DNA from: an uncultured cyanobacterium
GTDB taxonomy: Bacteria; Cyanobacteriota; Vampirovibrionia; Gastranaerophilales; Gastranaerophilaceae
Direction: 5' to 3'
Length of the DNA: 7,721 nt
Assembly: GCA_945836835.1 (NCBI GenBank)
Contig: CAMAML010000048.1
Coordinates: forward strand, 1 to 7,721
The notes beneath the pieces are model-generated. The model was given only the letters and a program-made list of their open reading frames with translations. It made no database searches and had not been told where the DNA came from. The position numbers and the translations under genes are program-made. This document shows positions 1 through 5,575 of the stretch, in pieces (the first letter of the stretch is position 1; the number at the start of each line of letters is the position of its first letter).

Positions 1-960
1 ATCCCCGTCACAAAACTCGTCGAAAGCGAGAAACAAAAATTAATCAACATGGAAAGCATTATCCACAAACGACTAATCGGACAGGATGAGGCGGTCGAAA
101 ACGTATCCGACGCCATCCGCCGTGCAAGATCGGGACTAAAAGACCCGAAACGCCCGATAGGAACTTTCCTCTTCCTCGGTCCGACGGGCGTCGGCAAAAC
201 CGAGCTTGCAAAATCGTTAGCGGAATTTATGTTCAACGACGAGGACGCACTGGTTAGAATTGATATGTCCGAATATATGGAAAAACACAACGTATCAAGG
301 CTTGTCGGAGCGCCTCCGGGATACGTCGGATATGACGAAGGCGGACAGTTAACCGAAGCCGTCAGAAGAAAACCTTATTCGGTCGTGCTTTTTGACGAAA
401 TCGAAAAAGCACATCCCGATGTTTTCAACATAATGCTCCAAATCTTTGACGACGGACGTCTGACCGACTCCAAAGGTCGCACGGTCGACTTCAAAAACAC
501 CCTCATTATAATGACTTCCAATATCGGAAGCGACATTATCCTTGAGGACTCACTGAACGCACTTCAACAGGGCGGAGGGAACTTTGAAGAAACCAAAACC
601 AAGGTACTGGACATCCTCAAAACTCGGTTCAAGCCCGAATTTCTAAACAGAATAGACGAGACGATTTTCTTCAAAGCCCTAACCCTCCAACAGCTCTCAA
701 ACATCGTCGACATCCAAATGGATTACCTCAGACGGCTTTTGAAAGAACAGGAAATCGGGCTTGAAGTAACCGCCGACGCAAAAGAACTGCTCGCAACCCG
801 AGGCTTTAACCCGATATACGGTGCAAGACCACTGAAAAGAGTGATAAGACAAATGGTCGAAAATCCGCTTTCAAAAGAACTTTTGAAACAGAACTTCGCC
901 GAAGGCGAAACCCTGATAGTCGACGTCGAAAACGACGAAATAGTGTTCAGGCATGGGTAA
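1..960 (+). CDS. clpB: ATP-dependent chaperone ClpB, C-terminal part (5' end outside window)
   Basis: This is the second AAA+ module and C-terminal domain of a Hsp100 disaggregase, which works as a cytosolic hexamer with DnaK to pull proteins out of aggregates. The frame is open from base 1, so 319 residues are visible and the N-domain, first AAA+ module and M-domain lie upstream. Numbering from the Met at base 49: Walker A GPTGVGKT 44-51, pore loop GYVG 91-94, Walker B VVLFDEIE 112-119, sensor 1 TSN 156-158, arginine finger region FLNRID 199-204, and sensor 2 GARPLKR 258-264. The 'TSNIGSDII' stretch after sensor 1 and the 'ENPLSKELL' end favour ClpB over ClpC, which is the main alternative. 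The Met at base 49 is internal to the family alignment and is not a start. The gene ends at TAA 958-960 and is followed by a strong terminator, so it closes its transcript. Confidence 0.87.
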   Translation: MPVTKLVESEKQKLINMESIIHKRLIGQDEAVENVSDAIRRARSGLKDPKRPIGTFLFLGPTGVGKTELAKSLAEFMFNDEDALVRIDMSEYMEKHNVSRLVGAPPGYVGYDEGGQLTEAVRRKPYSVVLFDEIEKAHPDVFNIMLQIFDDGRLTDSKGRTVDFKNTLIIMTSNIGSDIILEDSLNALQQGGGNFEETKTKVLDILKTRFKPEFLNRIDETIFFKALTLQQLSNIVDIQMDYLRRLLKEQEIGLEVTADAKELLATRGFNPIYGARPLKRVIRQMVENPLSKELLKQNFAEGETLIVDVENDEIVFRHG

Positions 961-995
961 AACAATATGACTTTGGTCGATTTCAAGATATTATC

Positions 996-1039
996 AAGCG
1001 GCGATTTTGCGTATTCGCAAAATTGCCGCTTAATTTTTT
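996..1039 (+). terminator. Intrinsic terminator of clpB
   Basis: Bases 996-1011 pair with 1016-1031 to form a 16-bp stem with a single G-U wobble, closed by a TATT loop, and are followed by AA and a run of six T (1034-1039). It starts 35 bases after the clpB stop. The T-run lies on the + strand side only, so it is oriented for clpB and not for the converging pilin gene. Confidence 0.9.
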
Positions 1040-1044
1040 ACGCA

Positions 1045-1064
1045 GTCGGCTTAGTAAAGCCGAC
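1045..1064. repeat. Perfect 8-bp hairpin between clpB and the pilin gene
   Basis: GTCGGCTT (1045-1052) and AAGCCGAC (1057-1064) form a perfect inverted repeat around the loop AGTA. Neither strand has a good T-run after it, so it is not a classic terminator. It may help end the minus-strand pilin transcript, or be a small dispersed palindromic repeat. The sequence alone cannot separate these. Confidence 0.5.
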
Positions 1065-1102
1065 CTACATTTCTTTGGATATCTTTTACCGCGAACGACC
1101 CA

Positions 1103-2017
1103 TTACCACGGATAATCGTCCTTGATTTCCCACCCGTCCACCATGATAAGTGCGGCACAGGTTAAACCTTGGTTTCTTATGCCTGTTTTTGAACAACTAC
1201 CACTCCCTGTAGCTGTCGAATAGTTACCTGTTATAATATCATCCCTCGAGTTAGGGACAAGCATATTAGTTTCTTCATCAAGTCGATACATATCAGAAGG
1301 TATAAGACCGACTTTAGGTGCTTTGTAAGATGCTCTTGTGCTATTTAACTTAAACACAAAAATATCTTTACCCAATATATTAGGTTTTTTAGGTCCGTTC
1401 AAGTCTATAAAAAACCAGCCTCCGGTGCCGACACCGTGTAACCAATAAAATACGGAATAGCCTGATGCGGTTATAAACGAATTACTACCACTAGTTCCGT
1501 TAATTAAGGTTGTGTACTTATTTCCTATCAAGGTAAAACTGTCATCAGTCCAACAATCACCTGACGACGGAGCACAATATTGTGCTATTTTTAAATTTGG
1601 TTTAAGTACATTATCATAAAAAGATTGGGCTCTGTCGGCAGCTGTCGGAAAATTCGCAAAATCCCAATCTTCCATTAGCCCCAAATCCTTTTGAGCCATG
1701 CTTATTGCTTGCGACAATTCCGAATACGCTTTTTTAAGTTGTGTAACCGTCTGTTTCTTCTGATAATTCTGAATTAAAGTCGGCATGGTAACCGCCGCAA
1801 CTACGCCGATTACGCCTAACGTGATTAGAACTTCTGCAAGCGTAAAGCCTTTTTTTATGATGTGAAAAGACATGTTTTTCGAGGCATGGAGAACCTTGTG
1901 TCCCCTCGTCTCCACACAAGAGTAGCCTTCGGCTACCCCTTCGTCTCCACACAAGAGTGGACTATGTCCACCCTCCGCAAGCGTGAAAGCCTTTAGTCGC
2001 TTAATTTTTTTATTCAT
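1103..2017 (-). CDS. Type IV pilin-like protein with duplicated prepilin FTLAE box
   Basis: A 304-residue secreted or surface pilin/pseudopilin-like protein. The start at 2017 is chosen because AAAGGAG lies 8 bases upstream; the frame stays open to 2104 but has no such site there. Residues 10-15 read AFTLAE, then 47 residues later GFTLAEVLITLGVIGVVAAVTMPTLIQ begins (Gly57, Phe58). The second copy has the -1 Gly, the Glu at +5 and the hydrophobic helix needed for prepilin peptidase (PilD) processing and membrane insertion; the first copy lacks the helix. Cleavage at the second box would remove a 57-residue leader, far longer than usual. The ATG at 1871-1873 would give a normal 9-residue leader but has no clear ribosome site. 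The C-terminal domain has paired Cys (CAPSSGDC; GSCSKTG...LTC) and ends DGWEIKDDYPW. Its substrate or role (pilus, secretion or DNA uptake) cannot be told. It is divergent from an HTH gene. Confidence 0.85.
   Translation of the reverse strand: MNKKIKRLKAFTLAEGGHSPLLCGDEGVAEGYSCVETRGHKVLHASKNMSFHIIKKGFTLAEVLITLGVIGVVAAVTMPTLIQNYQKKQTVTQLKKAYSELSQAISMAQKDLGLMEDWDFANFPTAADRAQSFYDNVLKPNLKIAQYCAPSSGDCWTDDSFTLIGNKYTTLINGTSGSNSFITASGYSVFYWLHGVGTGGWFFIDLNGPKKPNILGKDIFVFKLNSTRASYKAPKVGLIPSDMYRLDEETNMLVPNSRDDIITGNYSTATGSGSCSKTGIRNQGLTCAALIMVDGWEIKDDYPW
1836..1991 (-). repeat. 141-bp in-frame palindromic insert bounded by duplicated FTLAE codons
   Basis: The ACGCTTGC core of the FTLAE codons occurs at 1836-1843 and again 141 bases away at 1977-1984, giving an exact 47-codon shift. 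The DNA between is densely structured: GTAGCC-TTC-GGCTAC (1922-1936), GTGGAC-TAT-GTCCAC (1957-1971), and CTTGTGT/ACACAAG (1895-1901 with 1914-1920), plus an identical 18-base direct repeat (1906-1923 and 1941-1958, period 35). No transposase is present. The coding frame is kept without a stop. It looks like a small non-autonomous palindromic element or a decayed tandem duplication within the pilin leader. Confidence 0.7.
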
Positions 2018-2025
2018 ATATAAAT

Positions 2026-2032
2026 CTCCTTT
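2026..2032 (-). promoter_or_regulatory. Ribosome binding site deciding the pilin start
   Basis: AAAGGAG on the minus strand sits 8 bases upstream of the ATG at 2017-2015. It supports this start over the more upstream ATG at 2104 and the internal ATG at 1873. Confidence 0.8.
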
Positions 2033-2092
2033 CTTATGTTTTGTCGTGTTCGATGAAATATCGCCCCCGACCTCGTTCTGTTCCACTCTCCA

Positions 2093-2121
2093 TATATACC
2101 ACATTTGTTTTGTTTATACAA
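2093..2121 (-). promoter_or_regulatory. Candidate sigma-70 promoter of the pilin gene
   Basis: On the minus strand TTGTAT (2121-2116) and TATATA (2098-2093) are separated by 17 bases, placing the transcript start near 2086, about 70 bases before the start codon. The -35 element overlaps one copy of the direct repeat at 2104-2139. AT-rich DNA makes chance matches common. Confidence 0.4.
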
Positions 2122-2139
2122 CATGTTTGTTTTGTTTAT
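2104..2139. promoter_or_regulatory. Two 14-base direct repeats, candidate operator in the pilin/HTH divergent region
   Basis: TTTGTTTTGTTTAT occurs identically at 2104-2117 and 2126-2139, an offset of 22 bases, close to two helical turns. Each copy is preceded by ACA(T/TG). The pair lies between two divergent genes, one of which encodes a HTH regulator, and overlaps the candidate pilin -35. A separate perfect palindrome AACATATATGTT is at 2152-2163. Binding by the adjacent regulator is an inference. Confidence 0.45.
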
Positions 2140-2167
2140 TTACAATTTTTAAACATATATGTTATGT
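2139..2167 (+). promoter_or_regulatory. Candidate promoter of the HTH regulator gene
   Basis: TTTACA (2139-2144) and TTATGT (2162-2167) are 17 bases apart. An alternative -10 is TATAAG at 2174-2179 without a good -35. Either would lie next to the direct repeats, consistent with autoregulation. Weak evidence in AT-rich DNA. Confidence 0.25.
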
Positions 2168-2210
2168 GATTTGTATAAGAAATTTATTACAATTATTGTG
2201 CGAGGTGGAA

Positions 2211-2528
2211 GTGATAGACAAGATTTTATTTGGCAAAAAGTTAAGAGAGTTACGGGAAAAAAGAGGGTTTACCCAAGAAGAACTCGGCGAAAAACTCAAC
2301 ATAGAATGGCAGCACGTAAGCAGGCTGGAAAACGGTAAAAACCTTCCGTCATGTGCCATTTTAATCGGGATAGCAAACGTATTTGACATTGATGTCAGAA
2401 CCCTTGTCGATTACGATTATCTGGACGAAAATACGGATTTGGACAAAATGATAAAAGAATTGCTCGACCAATCCACGAACGAGCAAAAGAAAACTTTTTA
2501 TAAAATTTTAAAAGCAATTCTTCAATAA
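2211..2528 (+). CDS. Small XRE-family helix-turn-helix transcriptional regulator
   Basis: A 105-residue cytosolic DNA-binding protein. The HTH_3/Cro-CI domain covers about residues 7-66: LRELREKRGFTQEELGEKL leads into the recognition helix IEWQHVSRLENGKNLPS (31-47). The Trp-Gln-His in the recognition helix is less common than the usual small residues. The tail (about 75-105) is acidic then lysine-rich and probably helical, perhaps for dimerisation. The frame is open far upstream, but the protein-like part begins here: GTG 2211 follows GAGGTGG, with GTG 2205 as an alternative, so the exact start is uncertain. It is divergent from the pilin gene, sharing a short region with direct repeats, and convergent with yjbQ. 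A local autorepressor that also controls the pilin is a reasonable but untested inference. Confidence 0.8.
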   Translation: MIDKILFGKKLRELREKRGFTQEELGEKLNIEWQHVSRLENGKNLPSCAILIGIANVFDIDVRTLVDYDYLDENTDLDKMIKELLDQSTNEQKKTFYKILKAILQ

Positions 2529-2542
2529 AACAAATTTGTTTT
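2527..2542. repeat. Perfect 16-base AT-rich palindrome at the HTH stop codon
   Basis: AAAACAAATTTGTTTT is fully self-complementary and overlaps the last two bases of the HTH stop codon. TTTGTTTTG within and just past it (2535-2543) matches the core of the direct repeats upstream of the same gene. It could be a third binding site or a weak A-T-only terminator hairpin. Confidence 0.4.
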
Positions 2543-2604
2543 GCATCTCCTCGCCCCCTCTACCGTCAAATTAAAATATACAACAAAATCTGCCGCCCAA
2601 AGTA

Positions 2605-2627
2605 GCGGACCGGCCGCCTGCGTCCGC
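2605..2627. repeat. GC-rich hairpin at the yjbQ 3' end
   Basis: GCGGAC (2605-2610) pairs with GTCCGC (2622-2627) around an 11-base GC-rich loop, right after the yjbQ stop codon on the minus strand. No T-run follows on either strand, so it is at best a Rho-assisted end or an RNA-protecting structure between the convergent HTH and yjbQ genes. The surrounding bases 2543-2604 show nothing else I can support. Confidence 0.35.
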
Positions 2628-3044
2628 CTACGTGACTATCTGAACCCAAACGTTGCGGGTGCGGGGTTTGTTGTCAAAATCTATCAGGACAATTTGTTGC
2701 CACTGTCCCAACTGCAAAGCTCCGTCTACCAGCGGAACCATCGTGTTATTTCCGACAATGGATGCTCTGAGGTGCGAGTATCCGTTGCCGTCGTGCCACA
2801 TCTCGTCGTGGTGATATTCTCTATCGGACGGGGCAATCTTTTCCAAAATTTCGGGCAAATCTTTTATAAGCCCCGGCTCGTATTCGATATTCGTAACCCC
2901 GACCGTACTGCCCGCCGCATATACGTATACAACCGCCGAGGTCAAACCGTGCTGATAAACGGAGTTTTTGACAAGTCCCGTTATATCGACAATATCGGTA
3001 TTGCCCTTTGTCCTTACCGTAAATTTTTCATTAATCACCGACAT
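2628..3044 (-). CDS. yjbQ: YjbQ/UPF0047 family protein (secondary thiamine-phosphate synthase-type)
   Basis: A 138-residue cytosolic protein covering the whole UPF0047 family. Members of this family are commonly annotated as secondary thiamine-phosphate synthases because E. coli YjbQ shows weak such activity; the true physiological role is unsettled. The family signature is intact: YHHDEMWHDGNGYSHLRAS (77-95) with conserved His, Asp and Asn residues forming the presumed active site, then VPLVDGALQLGQWQQI (103-118) and DFDNKPRTR (122-130). The start at 3044 has AGGGGTG (3050-3056) 5 bases upstream; the stop is TAG at 2630-2628. It lies 58 bases after the obg stop on the same strand with no obvious promoter or terminator between, so it is probably cotranscribed with obg. 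Confidence 0.88.
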   Translation of the reverse strand: MSVINEKFTVRTKGNTDIVDITGLVKNSVYQHGLTSAVVYVYAAGSTVGVTNIEYEPGLIKDLPEILEKIAPSDREYHHDEMWHDGNGYSHLRASIVGNNTMVPLVDGALQLGQWQQIVLIDFDNKPRTRNVWVQIVT

Positions 3045-3102
3045 ATAAACACCCCTGTATTTTAATTTGATACACTTTTACACCGATTGTTTTAGTTTGA
3101 GC

Positions 3103-4386
3103 TTACCCGAAAAACTCATCCGAATAATACGCAAACTCCAAATGCCCGACGATAACCGTATCACCGTCTTTTATGCCCATAGATTTTAGCCTGTCAAAAA
3201 CGCCCATGCCCGTTAGGATGTTTTGGAAACGGATTACCTGCTCGGGATTACGCTCGTCGGTAACACCCGCAAGTCGGGAAACCTTTCCGCCGACGATTAT
3301 GAAGGTATCTTTTGCGGCTTTCGTAATCTCAAACTCGCTGTCGTCGTTATCCGTTGCACCAAAGTCCTCAACCACTACGACGTCGGAGACGGGTTTTTCT
3401 ATTTCGGAAACTTTTTGCCCCATAAAATACTTTAACTCGTTGACGTTCTCGCCCGTAACTGCTGAAATCATAAAAACGTCTGAGGCTTTTTTCTTAAAAA
3501 TATCCATAAGTTCCGTTTTTCGTTCTTCATCAATGGCATCAATTTTATTCACGGCGATTATCTGATAGAGTTTTGAAAGTTTTTCCGAGTGTTTTGCAAG
3601 CTCAATGTTAATCTTTTCATAATTTTCAATCGGGTTGTCCGCCGTTGCGTCTACTATATGCACAAGAAATCTGCAACGTTCGACGTGGCGAAGAAATTCG
3701 TGACCTAATCCGACGCCTTCGCTTGCCCCCTCGATAAGCCCCGGAATATCCGCAACCACAAAGCCGTCCCCGTCGGGCTTATGCACAACCCCTAAATTCG
3801 GAACGATTGTCGTAAAAGGATAATCTGCGATTTTAGGTTTTGCGGAGCTGATACGGCTTATAAAGGTGGATTTACCCGCATTCGGCATCCCCAAAAGTCC
3901 GACGTCTGCGATGAGTTTCAATTCCAAAAACAATTCTCGCTCGATAGGAGGTTCTCCGGGTTCGCAAAACTGCGGAGCACGTTTTTGAGCGGTTGCAAAG
4001 CGTGCGTTACCTCTACCGCCCCGTCCGCCTTTTGCGACAAGCACTTTTTGTTCGTTTTCGGTCAGGTCTGCAATGATATTCCCTGTTTTAACGTCTTTTA
4101 CGACCGTGCCGACGGGAACTTTTATGTACAAATCTTTTGCCCAATGCCCGTGGCAGTTCTTTATCCCTCCGTTTTCGCCGCTTTCGGCTTTGAACACGGA
4201 CTTGTATTTAAAATCCATAAGGGTCGACATATTCTCGTCCGCCACAAGGTAAACGTCGCCGCCTTTTCCGCCGTCCCCGCCTGCGGGACCGCCTTTGTCG
4301 ACGTATTTTTCACGACGCCAAGCGACCATTCCGTTTCCGCCACGTCCCGAAATTATTCTTATCTTTGTTTTGTCCATGAATTTCAT
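3103..4386 (-). CDS. obg: GTPase Obg/CgtA
   Basis: A 427-residue Obg GTPase, an essential cytosolic factor binding the 50S ribosomal subunit late in assembly. All three domains are present: the glycine-rich Obg fold (about 1-160, with GGPAGGDGGKGGD at 32-44 and GGRGGRGNARF at 120-130), the G domain (about 161-330), and a C-terminal OCT domain (about 350-427). GTPase motifs: G1 GMPNAGKS 166-173, G2 YPFTT 189-193, G3 DIPG 213-216, G4 NKID 280-283, G5 SAVTG 308-312. The start at 4386 is preceded by AAAGGGAAG (4400-4392); Met4 is a poorer alternative. Only 38 bases separate it from divergent tsaD, so its promoter must overlap the tsaD promoter or coding start; a possible -10 is TATTAT at 4419-4414. 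yjbQ follows. Confidence 0.97.
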   Translation of the reverse strand: MKFMDKTKIRIISGRGGNGMVAWRREKYVDKGGPAGGDGGKGGDVYLVADENMSTLMDFKYKSVFKAESGENGGIKNCHGHWAKDLYIKVPVGTVVKDVKTGNIIADLTENEQKVLVAKGGRGGRGNARFATAQKRAPQFCEPGEPPIERELFLELKLIADVGLLGMPNAGKSTFISRISSAKPKIADYPFTTIVPNLGVVHKPDGDGFVVADIPGLIEGASEGVGLGHEFLRHVERCRFLVHIVDATADNPIENYEKINIELAKHSEKLSKLYQIIAVNKIDAIDEERKTELMDIFKKKASDVFMISAVTGENVNELKYFMGQKVSEIEKPVSDVVVVEDFGATDNDDSEFEITKAAKDTFIIVGGKVSRLAGVTDERNPEQVIRFQNILTGMGVFDRLKSMGIKDGDTVIVGHLEFAYYSDEFFG

Positions 4387-4409
4387 AAAATCTTCCCTTT
4401 GAATTTTTA

Positions 4410-4418
4410 TGTTATAAT
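4410..4418 (+). promoter_or_regulatory. Perfect extended -10 promoter element for tsaD
   Basis: TGTTATAAT gives TG-n-TATAAT, with the -10 hexamer at 4413-4418 and no convincing -35. The ATG at 4425 begins six bases after the hexamer, where transcription would be expected to start, which implies a leaderless message if that ATG is used. The minus strand of the same bases offers TATTAT for obg. Confidence 0.6.
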
Positions 4419-4424
4419 ATTACT

Positions 4425-5480
4425 ATGAAAATGCATAAAAAGAAATTATTTTCGGATGAAACCGTTACAATCGGTCAAAACTCCGACGTAGACAATTACA
4501 TAATGGCGATAGAATCAAGCTGTGACGAGACAGCATGTGCCATCGTTAAGAACGGGCGGGAAGTCGTCTCAAACGTGGTTGCGTCTCAGATAAAAACTCA
4601 CGCAAAATTCGGCGGAGTAATCCCGGAGATTGCGGCAAGGGAGCATATGGATGCAATTAACGTCGTGATTGAAGAGGCTTTTTCTCAAGCCAAAGAAAAA
4701 GAGGGTATCAATCCCGAAGATATAACGGCGTTTGCCGGAACGGCGGGACCGGGGCTTGTCGGATGTTTGCTTGTGGGCTTAAACGCCGCAAAAACGCTTG
4801 CCCTGGTGTATGACAAACCGTTTATCGGGATTAACCACTTGAACGGACATTTGTGTGCAAATTACCTCGACACGGACTTAAAACCTCCGTTTATGGCACT
4901 GCTTGTAAGCGGTGGGCATACCCAAATCATTGACGTTAAGTCTTATTCCGAACAGGTTATTCTCGGAGAAACCATTGATGATGCGGTCGGCGAGGCTTAC
5001 GACAAAGTCGCAAGGTTAATCGGACTTCCGTACCCCGGAGGACCAAAACTGGATAAATTAGCACAAGAAGGAAATCCTAAGGCATTTCAACTGCCCGAAG
5101 CAAAAGTCGGAGATTACGATTTCAGTTTCAGCGGGCTTAAAACGGCAGTGTTAAGGCTGGTTAAGTCGTTCCCCGAAGATGAACGCCCCATTGCGGATAT
5201 TTGTGCAAGTTTTCAGGAGCGGGTTTCTTCAACCCTGATTAAGAAGTTGAAAAAAGCACTCCAAAACAGCGGTTACGACACGGTAGTAATTGCGGGCGGG
5301 GTTGCGGCAAACTCAGAAATCAGAAAGAAACTTTTCGCACTCTCGGATGAAGGCTACAAGGTCTATGCCCCGCCGATGAAATACTGTACGGACAACGCTG
5401 CTATGGTCGCAAGCTGTGCCTACTTTAACTCCAACACCTTCGACGACGTTAATGCGGAAGTGTTTTCACGGGTTAAATAA
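4425..5480 (+). CDS. tsaD: tRNA N6-adenosine threonylcarbamoyltransferase TsaD
   Basis: Transfers threonylcarbamoyl from TC-AMP to A37 of ANN-decoding tRNAs, making t6A together with TsaB and TsaE (not in the window). The ASKHA fold is complete: IESSCDET 29-36, metal ligands in HLNGH (His138, His142), SGGHT 162-166, TIDDAVGEAYDK 183-194 region, YPGG 203-206, SFSGLKTA 234-241, GGVAAN 291-296, CTDNAAM 321-327 with metal-binding Asp323. From ATG 4425 it is 351 residues, carrying about 25 residues before the usual TsaD start. The ATG at 4503 (MAIESSCDET) matches the family start but gives 325 residues and has no Shine-Dalgarno. ATG 4425 also lacks one, but lies where the promoter's transcript would begin. 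The start is therefore unresolved; function is secure. It is divergent from obg. Confidence 0.96.
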   Translation: MKMHKKKLFSDETVTIGQNSDVDNYIMAIESSCDETACAIVKNGREVVSNVVASQIKTHAKFGGVIPEIAAREHMDAINVVIEEAFSQAKEKEGINPEDITAFAGTAGPGLVGCLLVGLNAAKTLALVYDKPFIGINHLNGHLCANYLDTDLKPPFMALLVSGGHTQIIDVKSYSEQVILGETIDDAVGEAYDKVARLIGLPYPGGPKLDKLAQEGNPKAFQLPEAKVGDYDFSFSGLKTAVLRLVKSFPEDERPIADICASFQERVSSTLIKKLKKALQNSGYDTVVIAGGVAANSEIRKKLFALSDEGYKVYAPPMKYCTDNAAMVASCAYFNSNTFDDVNAEVFSRVK

Positions 5481-5522
5481 GAAGGAGTTACAAAATCTTC
5501 ACAAACCCTTTTAATAAACTCA

Positions 5523-5550
5523 TGTTTACTTTAAAATAAATCGGTAAACA
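5523..5550. promoter_or_regulatory. Inverted repeat upstream of the FAD oxidoreductase gene
   Basis: TGTTTAC (5523-5529) and GTAAACA (5544-5550) are perfect 7-base inverted arms whose centres are 21 bases apart, about two helical turns. They abut a TATAAA box. The spacing suits a dimeric regulator better than an RNA hairpin. Which protein would bind is not evident. Confidence 0.35.
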
Positions 5551-5551
5551 G

Positions 5552-5557
5552 TATAAA
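5552..5557 (+). promoter_or_regulatory. Candidate -10 box for the FAD oxidoreductase gene
   Basis: TATAAA lies 18 bases before the start codon and directly after the inverted repeat. No good -35 is found at 16-18 bases upstream, so this promoter would be weak or activator-dependent; read-through from tsaD is an alternative. Confidence 0.3.
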
Positions 5558-5564
5558 AGATTAT

Positions 5565-5571
5565 GAGGAAG
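5565..5571 (+). promoter_or_regulatory. Ribosome binding site of the FAD oxidoreductase gene
   Basis: GAGGAAG ends 4 bases before ATG 5576 and fixes the start; the GAGG core is 7 bases from the ATG. Confidence 0.75.
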
Positions 5572-5575
5572 TAAA

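Noticed and set aside
1734..1952. Second minus-strand frame overlapping the pilin gene, containing another LLCGDEG
   Set aside because: The echo arises because the 18-base direct repeat is read in another frame; it lacks a ribosome site and is not a separate gene.
1895..1971. Short repeats considered as a CRISPR array
   Set aside because: Only two copies with a 35-base period, lying inside a coding frame and containing palindromes in the spacer; no leader or cas genes.
1983..2210. Long upstream extension of the HTH frame with a hydrophobic, cysteine-rich start
   Set aside because: It is antisense to the pilin 5' end and promoter region, its composition is that of AT-rich non-coding DNA, and the family similarity begins only at about 2211.
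2541..3065. Open frame on the + strand of 174 codons
   Set aside because: It is antisense to yjbQ, whose family motifs are intact; no ribosome site or protein-family likeness is seen.
3985..4428. Open frame on the + strand of 147 codons
   Set aside because: It is the shadow of the glycine-rich part of obg, whose GGN codons give long antisense open frames.
5481..5535. Shine-Dalgarno-like GAAGGAG right after the tsaD stop
   Set aside because: No ATG, GTG or TTG follows at proper spacing, and the only reading would be a 14-codon peptide from ATC. It may be a relic or chance.
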